Source: Apus apus
Lineage: Eukaryota; Chordata; Aves; Apodiformes; Apodidae
Direction of reading: 5' to 3'
DNA: 64,000 nucleotides
NCBI RefSeq assembly: GCF_020740795.1
Contig: NC_067304.1
Coordinates: forward strand, 6,314,056-6,378,055
Shown here: piece by piece, positions 55,441-64,000 of the stretch
How the letters are laid out: each line of letters opens with the position of its first letter
Position numbering within the stretch: position 1 is the stretch's first letter
Position numbers and translations under genes: made by a program
The notes under the pieces: generated by a model
Seen by the model: the letters and a program-made list of their open reading frames with translations, nothing else
The model's database searches: none
Told to the model about the DNA's origin: nothing

Positions 55441-55860
55441 GGGAACGGGGGCGGGCGGGGGCGAGGCTCGGCGGAGGCCCCGCCCCCCCGCCCGCCACGT
55501 GCGCAGCGCCCGGCACCCCCCGCACCCCCCGGGACCGGCCCCGCCGTGCGCCCCGGCACGTACCGCCCGGCGGGGGGAGCGCGGCACGGCCCCGCCGCCC
55601 CGGCCCCCCGGCCCCCGCGCCGTTCCACGGGTTCCCGGCCGGTTCCTCCGGCAGCGGGCGGGGGCCGGTCCGGACGCAGCATCAGCCCATGGACTCTTTG
55701 CCTGTCCCGCAAGAGCGACGGTACCGGTGCCGTGGGTGGCCGCGGGAGAGGGACAAGATAACCCATGTGCCCGCCCTCTGGCCCGGCCCGGCCTGGTCCC
55801 TCCTCACCCTGTCGGGCCCTGCTGTGTCCCCGGTCCCGCTCTCTCCGGGTGCAGGATGCT

Positions 55861-58800
55861 GCCAACTGTCTTTATTAAAAACCATGAGCTCTCCTGTTGC
55901 TTAACTACGGTGCTTTACATCTTCACCACAAAATTTCTGACGGTTGCTAGCCTGAGCTGGCATTCTGCTTTTCCACGAAGACAGTGACATGTGCTGCCTG
56001 TGGGGGATGTTTCTGGTGTATCTGCAAGTACTTCAGTCGGAGCAAGCCCCAGGCAGCTTCTGCTACGGGTGGCTACTGCTCTGTGACCCAAGCAGCCAAG
56101 GGCTGGGGGCGAGCTGGGTGCTGTTGGCATTCCTCTCACCGTTCAGTTTTGCAGGAGAACACAGGCCCGGGCTTGGCCAACGCTTGGGTGTGCGGGAGAG
56201 GCCCCTGCTGGAAGCACGTCCTCCTCCCCAGCAGAGCTCCCCGCTCTCCAGATGCAAACCTGCCTGTGGACCCGTGCATCCCACACCTCCCATTCCCCAC
56301 CTGTACCAAAACCCGCACAAGAGGACAGTTACCTGTGAGTGTTTTTCCTGAGCTGCTCTCTGCCACAGCCTAATGGCGCTAATTGTCTTCTGGGTTGCAT
56401 GTCTAATGCTCTAATTTGTTTTAAAGCCAGAAGAAGTGTGGTGTAGTTCTACTCAGAGCCCGGAGAGAGAAAGAAGGGAAAACAGTGACACTGCACAGAT
56501 GGAGACAGAGCAGCTGCAGGGGAGGTGCAGCCCTTTCATATCAAAGGAAACCACTGCTCCCCGCGTCGCAGCAAGTCTGGTTACGGGTGTGCTCTGTGCA
56601 TGTCAAGGCACTTAATGGACCAGGTGTGCTCGAGAAGGCAAGTTGAGAAGACCAGGGACTACCACAAACTCCCACTTCTGAGGCCAAATACCATAAACCA
56701 AAGAGCAAGTGGGTGGGAAATTTCTTGATAAGGTCTGTTTCTGTGTGACCTAATAGGGAGAGGCCTACACTCTGTTTTGCTTTGACAATAAGATGAATAA
56801 TAATTTAAAGAGGCAATTTTGGATCAAAGCGCTGCTTAGCTTTGCCATTCTTTAACACCATATCTAGGATCAAGGGCTCTGCACTGCCTGGGTCTGGGGC
56901 TGTGGGTGGGAAGTGCCGCGGGGGAGTCCCAGCCGGGACGCAGCTTCCATTTCCCTTTGAGGAGTCCCAGGGCTGCTGGGATGAAGCTGTATGACAGCAA
57001 AGACCATGTCCTCGCCCTGGTGCTGCAGTGTGATGCCCTGAGCATGGCTGTGTTTTAAAGACATGCAGAAAAGGAGAGGCCAGGGATGGCAGAGCTCAGG
57101 TGAGCCGGGAACTCCTGGAGCAGCAATGGGCTGAAGGGCAGGAGACAAACTGTAGAACAACTCTGCTGCTGCTGCTGTTTCTCCATCTTGTGGAAAGCGG
57201 AAAGAAGTCCTTTCTATTCTGTTCCACTGTGTTTGTGTCTCCCTCAAAAGACAGATTTAATATTAATCCCATTAGGAATCTTTTTTTTCTTGTGAGGAAA
57301 ACAGGATATTGTTTCAGGATATTGGGCAACAAAGCTGTCCTTGAAAAGCAGCTCTAAGCAGCCTTGCAGTCTTGCTACTGGCTGCATTCGTTGTGAACAC
57401 TAATTGAGCTCTAAGTCGGGTACAGCCAAACCATTTTACTTCCAAAGTGTGAGAGAGACCACGACACAGCAATTCAAGTTCATGTTTTCTGTGTTCTGTT
57501 GTAAACACTAATGACCTGTTGTAATCTTAAAATGCAATCACTAGCACTTGTTACTCTTGAAATTAATGTCTCTAGCAGGTGTAAAAGGCTAGCCCTCTCA
57601 TCTGTCATGAGTATGCATGTCCTGCTTGATAAGAGAGGTAACAACATGAGTCCAAATCCAGGAACTATTGGATATCTCTTGGGAAAGTCTGTTCTTTTGA
57701 GATATCCATCCTAGTTTCCTGGCCAGGCTTTGGGAAAAGGTTTTCTGAACTTTTGGATTCACATTTCACTTGAACTGAGCTTCCAGGCTTTGAGTTTACT
57801 CATCATAGCAACTCTGTGACAATGGATGGGGAAGAGAAGGCATCAGAGTGCTGTCCTCAGGGAATACGCAGGTTCTGCCTCCATTGGATGACAAAGGCAC
57901 AACATTGTTCAGGGCTGTGTTGGTGTAACAGCTTTTGTCATTGTTTGAAAACTAACCTGTCTTAGGAAGAAAGTGTCTGCTGGTAAGAAGTTTAAAATGG
58001 CCACTAATATGGCTTAGAAGACCTCTCCAGTTGTGGTTGTCTTTCTGCTCATGTAGAACAATACTTCTCATCCATTTGGGCTCCTTTGCCTTCTCTCTCC
58101 TCTCTTGCTGTCCCTGGAGCCAGAGGAAAGCGATGCTGTTCAAGGCAGTTTCCAGTGCTAGTTCACTGCTGTGCCAGAACTTGGAGGGTCTCTGCTCACT
58201 CTTCAAGGAGCGTGGGGGCTGTGTCCTTCCCTGCAGATTGCCATCCCATATGTTCCTGGTGCAGTGACTCGTTCCTTTCACACTCTCCTTCCTCGTTTCC
58301 TGAGCACTGGCTGCCTGACAAGCACATCTTGGCAGTGCTCAAGTAAGCAGCTCATCCTATAGGGTCCATAGCAGGTGCTGTCAGCCCCACCATGCAGGCA
58401 GGGAAGGGGCTGGTGTCTCCCCAGGCAGGGGGATCCCACCCCAGGGAGGCACTGGGCCTTTGCAAGTGTGCAGACTGCCAGGTTGGAGCATCACCATGTG
58501 CTGTAGGTGACACAGAGGCCCTGTCCTCAGGGTGATGTTGGTGGATGGACACGCAACTGCAGCCCCCCTGCACTGCTGTCCTCTTTGAGCTGGGGTCACC
58601 AAACCAGTCTGACCAGCACAAGATCCTGTTCTGCTACATGCACCAGATGCTGGGATCATCTTCCTCAGAAAACTTTCTGGCAGACCTGGGGAGCCCTGAG
58701 GAAGGAGGGAGGGGTACCGGGTCAGGCCACAGTGGTGGGTGTACTTCTCACCATGTCCAGCTCTCCCATGGGATTGCTGCTGTCCCAGAACACGCTGTTT

Positions 58801-61800
58801 TAATTACTCTATTCCTGTTCTTGGGGTGGGGAGGAAAAGGTGGGGGCTCTGCATATAATTTAACAGTATCCTGCACCAAATAACTTCATATGTCGATAAC
58901 ACTGCCTCACCTGCATTTTGCTTTCCCTTGTATCACTGCCCAGAGAGCCATTTCTGCCTGGTTTCATATCCTGCCTTGCTTGGACCCCAGCTGTCAGAGC
59001 CTGGTGGCATTCATGGCCATGTCTCTTCATCTTCAAACAGGCTGCAGTGCCACTTCCTCCACACAACACATCTTTAGGTTCAGTTTCCACTGCTGGTGAG
59101 TTGAGTGACTGGGCTGCCTCTGGCAGAGGCACCTCAGGGATCTCTGGGTAGCATCCTCACAGGGAGCTCCTGGCTGTTCTCCAGCTCCAGTCCTGCCTTG
59201 CAGCTTCAGTAGCAGCTGTTTCCTTGGGATGTTGCACTTGAAATTTTTGGTCCTGCGTCATCTTGGGGGATTCTGGAGCACTCTCAGAGGTCTGAAAAGG
59301 AAGGGAGAAGACTGCAGACAGCCTGAGAGCCGGGCGGATTGCAGACAGACTGCCTTCCCCCAGGCCCAGCTGGCTCAGATGCCATGGAGATGCCTCTCAG
59401 TGCCAGGCGCACCGATCCCCTCACCCAGCTGCTCAGGGTGGCCCATGGTGCTGGGACATCACTGGGGCAGCCCAGGGCACTCAGTGCTTTGGGGTGTGAG
59501 TGTGGGGAGCCTGGAGCACTGGGGACAGGGTGGTAGGGCCACCAGGCCACAGAGGAGGAGGCTGAGGCAGTGGGTGAGCACTGGTCAGGGCAGGCTTCAC
59601 AGCTCTGAGTGTGAAAAGCCACAGTCCCAGCCCCCATGGATGGCCTCAGCTGCCAGGGCCACTCCTGGATGATAAGCAGGGCTGAGCGTTCCCACCCCAC
59701 GGTGTGCAGTGGGTGGATGTCCTGCCCGGCCTGGTCCCCTCCCAAGCCACCACATGGCCAAGGACTGCACCGAGACCTCACGGCTGTGCCAGTCCCCAGG
59801 GAGGCAGCACACACTGAGCCAAGAGCCTGCCGAGAACAGACAAAACACAACCCCCAGTATTTGTTCTGAAACCTGCCCAGAAATGCTTTGGCCTCGATGA
59901 GACTGGATGATTATTTTCCTTAAGTATTTTTAAACCTGGATCCTGGCAGACACCAGAGGGCTGGGATTTCCTGGCTGGAGTGCACAGGTCGTGGACGGCA
60001 AGGAGCCGGCTCCTGCCACTCCACCTGGGAAGCCCTGACTGGCAGCATGAGGCTGAAACAGGATGACTGAGCTGGGAGACACTTGGGAAGGAACCTGCAG
60101 AGCTGCCCCAGGGTTCTGTGCCTGCAGCACCCGCCCATCCTGGGAAGCACTCGGCCCTCTCCCTCTGCCAGGCTGGCGTCAGTGCAGTGCCCAGCCTGGG
60201 CTGCTCCGTGTCTGGGCAACTGTTAGAAAGGGCAGAAGTTGCAGGGAGGAGATCACAGACTTGCTCTCTTTCTCCTGCACCAGTGAGAAGGATGCTTCTG
60301 AAGGTTCAGACTGGGTACATGCAAGAACACCCCTGGAGCTGTGTTCATGTTTATGGAGTGAACGCAGTTCCACTCCTAAGGCTGGCACAGCTGGGGCTGT
60401 GAGGAGGCAGCACGAATGTTGGTCCATATGTCTGTCCCCTGCCGGCTCTGCCCAGTCCCCTCCACCAGTGCCCTGCAGAGCTGCTCACAGACAGGGGTGG
60501 CAGCAGCGTGGGACCATCCAGACCTACTCTCCCCCTCCGGGCTGGCTCAATGCCTCAAAGTTCCCCTGAAGCAACCCCCCAGAGCCCAATGGAAGGTGAA
60601 AAGGGACAGAAAGATGGCAACTACGGCAGGCTGGAGCAGCCACCTGCCTGCTCTCTGCAGGCACTGCTTCCCTGCAGCATCCCAAGCGCTGCTCCGCTCA
60701 GTGGAGCACAGTTCGGAATAGTGGTGAGGCTGCTCTAAAGCAGCTGCTTTTAAATCCTCTACTGTTCTTCCACAGCCCCCAGGCTAAATGGCAGCGAGCG
60801 CGGTGAAAGGAAGGCGAAGGCGGAGCTCTGCGGGCGGGCAGTGTCTGCGCCGCTGTTCGTGGGTGCCGCTGTCCCAGCGGTTCCCGTGCCCGCAGCAGGA
60901 CGTTCGCGTTTGCTCCCATTCAGCGCTGGTGAGCACGAGACCTATTGTGTGCACGTGTAAAAACACATTTGTGCTGCTTGTTCCAAATCCCCACTTGTTC
61001 CATTCCCAATGAGCCAGGAGTGACAACGCCAGGAAAGCCTCCGTCCCCCTGGTTTTGTTTGGAGGAAAGATGCCCAGAGAGGAGCTCAGGCCACTGCAGG
61101 TCCCGACACAGGCTTGCTCTTCACAAGGAGCAGCCCCCCGTTGCAGGCAGAGGGAGAGGAGCCTGTGGGCTCTGCTTCCTCCCAGGGCCCAGCTCCACGT
61201 TGGTCCCCACCCTGGGAAGGAGGGAGCAGGGCACAGTGGCCATGGCTGGTGCAGTGGGGAGCAGAGCCTGTGGGGCCCGGCACTGGCTGGAACTTGTCCC
61301 CAAGGCTTGTTTGGAGCCAGCTCTTTCTGAAGTGGGTCAGGTCCCTGCCCTGCACAAACACAGGCCTAAGTCCAGCACCACCAAAGTACACTGAATGCTT
61401 GAGGCAGTTCTGGCCCCAGTACAGACTTTTGGGACTTTGCCTTTTGCTACTGGGATTTCATGCCCTGCTGCCAGCAAGGATCAGGGTAGGATGGAGATGG
61501 CTCTTCCCTGGGAAGCAGCTGCTGCTTCATCAGGGATATGCCTGCTGCCATGTCCACATCCTCCTCCTGCCTCTGCGTGCCAGGATGCTCTGCCCACCAC
61601 CTCTCCCACTTCCCAGATCCCACTCCTCTGTCTCCTCTTCACCCACAGCCCCCTGACAGAACACTGCACAGCCAGTCTGCAGGAGGCAGAGCTGTCAGTA
61701 GCAGTAAGCAGCAAGAAAACTGTTGTGGGGGAGAAAACACACGTACAGACCTTGAGCCTTCCAAGCCCACGTTACCAGGGATAAGGTTTGGGCATGTGCT

Positions 61801-64000
61801 CCAAAGCATCCGTCAGAGCCTGCTGTCACTGGCAAATTCATTTCTTCTCTTTTCATGTGCTTCTTGTGTTTGGTTTACACAAACACTGGTGGCCGAGCTG
61901 TAGAGGCAGAAGTTGGATAAAGCAGTTTAGTGAGTCGTACATGCAAGCCAGGACTGCTTCCTCACCCAGGCAGGTGCCCATGGAATGTCTTTTGACCTAC
62001 CTATGCACCGCCGGAGCGCCGGCATCAGCACAGGGCAAGCACACACTCCAAAGAGCCCCAGAAGAAATTCCTTGCAACGACCGTAATTACCATCTAAACA
62101 AATCCCAGATCTGCCATAAACAGAGAATGGGGTTAAATGTGCCTAATAAGCTGCTTATTCTGAATTATCATCCCAACTCTAATAATAGCTGATAAAGTAG
62201 TCTTTTGTGGGACAACAAACATTTCTGTTATTCCCCAAGTCCAACTTTGGGACAAATAAAGCCAGCCATTATCTTTAAGCAGGAGGTCATGCTCTGTCTT
62301 AGGATAAAGGCACAGCTACCCTTTCCCAGCATTACAGGCTTAAAAGGACAAAATGTTTAAACTGACACAAAAAGTCAGAGAAAATTAGAGTAGAAACAGC
62401 TAAAGACAACTCAAACATGCTGGCATTAAGCGCTCTTCACATGTGTGTTTAGCAGATAATTCGTTATCATCCCAGTCCAAAGTTAACCTGCTGGAGAGCT
62501 GCTGTGGGAGAGTTGGCTACATCTGTGATGTTTCTGCAGATTTCAATGTTTCAGCTGGGTGCAAACAAACAACAACAACAAAAAAAAAGCTGTACAAGCT
62601 TGTTTTTGATTAAACCTGTTGCGGCTGGGTACAAATATTTATTTTCTGGGTGGAAGTTCATTGGGGCACAAGCACCAAAGGTCATTAATCCCCAGTAAAA
62701 CACAGACTGTGTGCCCGGTGCCATGGCTCAGCCAGCAGCAGTTCTGGTGAGGCCGTGCCGCGCTGCTCCGCTGTCTCCACTTCTTGTCCCAAACCGGAGG
62801 GAGGAGGAGGAGGATGCAGGAGTTTCCGACCGCCCCCGGCATCTCGGGGCTTCAGGGGGTCCTTGCGGGCCGGGGTCTCGCACGGCTGTGCTGGCCGGGC
62901 AGCCCTCGCCGCCGGCAGCTCCCGAGCCCCCCGTGCAGCTCCGGGCGCCCCAGCCCAAGGGCCGTCTCCATCATCTCCATCTCCTGCGGCTGCGGGGCCA
63001 GGGCAGGAAGCTGCGGTCGTGGCTGTTTTTCTGCCCTGGCTCATCTGCTATTCTTACACACCTCGGGGGGGTGAGCTGTGTTTTCACTGTCTCGGAGACG
63101 GGATTCGCCTCCGTTGTGCCTTGGAAAAGCAGCCGACTGTGTTGCCGAGGGAGCAGAGAGGGAGGCGCCTGGTTTGGGCTCACAGAGAAGTTTGTCACAG
63201 GGCTGGCAGCAGCCGCAGACCCTGCTTCCAGGTCCCACAGATCATCCCAGCCTCCAGCCCCCTCTACCTCCCTGATCGTGCTCTCCCCGGAATACCTGGG
63301 GCCCAGCTCTCCTAGGAGGGTCGTGTCCCGTCCCTCTTTGGATCTGGGCTCTGCTGAAGCCAGGCAGCTTCAGGCACTCCTCATGTGTCACCAGCCTTGG
63401 GCACGCCGGGGCTGTGTAATGCCATAATAAGATTACCCCGTGACACGATAGCTCTGAAATAATCCGTGGTATCATTCATTAAATCCCGGGATCCAATTAC
63501 CTTTCTGCATGACACCCTTCTCAGGCGTGGGGATGCCGGGGGACTGCAGCCCAGCACTCTGCCCCTTCGGCAGCCACCCACTCTGCTCCTCTGCTCCCTT
63601 GCACCTCTCTGCCTCGGGGTCATTTAGGATTAGCAAAGTTTGTGTTACGCTGCGGGACCCTGACCCTGTGCCAGGTTCGGCCGTGTTTGGGGCCAGCTGT
63701 GCTCCCCAGCACCGCGCTGGCCACCCCGCCGGCCACCCCGCCGACCCACGCCACCTGCAGCGCGGGGCCCGGCGGGTGCGGGGCTGGCTCGGAGGTGGAG
63801 AGGGTCTGCGGGACAGGGAGAGGGGCGTGAGGCCGCCCTGGCACCCGCCTGCGCAGGGAGCGCGGCATGCACCCGGGTGGCCTCCCATGGCAGCAGAAGT
63901 TTGCAAACAGTTTTCCAGGGCATTTTCCTTGAGCCGGCAGCTGCTCCCTGCGGCCAGAGTGTGCCTTTCTGCGAGAACAAAGCCCGGGGCCGGGGCAGAG
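55861..64000. other. intergenic DNA upstream of SLC16A1
   Basis: No coding exon could be assigned, and no LRIG2-like leucine-rich-repeat sequence (the next gene in mammals) was found. GC-richer patches lie at about 60,788-60,935 and 62,740-63,010, and at 63,660-63,990. No transposon or RNA gene was recognised. Confidence 0.45.
60788..60931 (+). other. possible orphan first exon, plus strand
   Basis: A CpG-rich patch with ATG at 60,788 and an open frame (MAASAVKGRRRRSS start) that runs 48 codons to a GCTG|GTGAGC donor-like site at about 60,929-60,935. It resembles no protein I know. It may be the first exon of an unidentified transcript or a chance event. Confidence 0.15.

Larger units (their letters stand above)
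54550..55860 (-). promoter_or_regulatory. CpG island, SLC16A1 promoter
   Basis: A 1.3-kb block dense in CpG with multiple GC boxes (for example GGGGCGGGG near 55,400-55,410 on the minus strand). Three perfect CACGTG E-boxes lie at 55,218-55,223, 55,341-55,346 and 55,496-55,501. Known: MYC and related bHLH factors bind CACGTG and MYC is reported to regulate SLC16A1. The plus strand carries TATAAG at 55,415-55,420, pointing away from the gene. Confidence 0.75.

Noticed and set aside
55046-55987. Plus-strand frames of 279 and 313 codons at the SLC16A1 promoter
   Set aside because: Proline/arginine/alanine-rich translation of a CpG island, open in several frames, without any recognisable motif.
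56000-64000. Search for LRIG2 exons upstream of SLC16A1
   Set aside because: No leucine-rich-repeat or signal-peptide exon resembling LRIG2 in any frame; it probably lies outside the window.

Overview
The window reads as bird genomic DNA, probably from a GC-rich, compact (microchromosome-like) region. Evidence: a CR1 retrotransposon 3' end with the avian ATTCTATGA tail at about 29.0 kb, short introns, several CpG islands, and two vertebrate genes whose predicted proteins have the same lengths as I recall for the human orthologues. Nothing bacterial or viral was recognised. All gene models come from reading splice sites and protein motifs by eye.

Both recognised protein-coding genes lie on the minus strand. 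TAFA3 (FAM19A3, a secreted chemokine-like brain protein) runs from a CpG-island promoter near 23.1-23.5 kb, through two inferred untranslated exons, to four coding exons between 19,074 and 13,193. They join to a 133-residue protein. Its 3' UTR probably ends near 11.8 kb. SLC16A1 (MCT1, proton-coupled lactate/pyruvate transporter) runs from a CpG-island promoter at about 55.4 kb to a stop at 42,402, with a 3' UTR to about 41.24 kb or, with a distal signal, about 40.55 kb. Its four coding exons join to exactly 500 residues.

Layout: 1-11.8 kb is AT-rich non-coding DNA; 11.8-23.4 kb is TAFA3; 23.4-40.5 kb is intergenic, with a degenerate tandem array of about 150-bp units, a CR1 fragment, an orphan GC-rich island at 34.4-34.7 kb and a large hexanucleotide minisatellite at 36.3-36.9 kb; 40.5-55.4 kb is SLC16A1; 55.9-64 kb is intergenic with small GC-rich patches. 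No exon of LRIG2, PPM1J or RHOC (mammalian neighbours) was recognised.

The most striking non-genic signal is a perfect (GGGGCC)13 array, read on the TAFA3 sense strand, about 0.2 kb upstream of the putative first splice donor of TAFA3. This is the same motif as the C9orf72 ALS/FTD repeat. Two other G-rich arrays (11.95 kb in the TAFA3 3' UTR, 36.3 kb between the genes) also place their G-rich strand on the minus strand, the sense strand of both genes. The two genes have no obvious functional link beyond lying next to each other.
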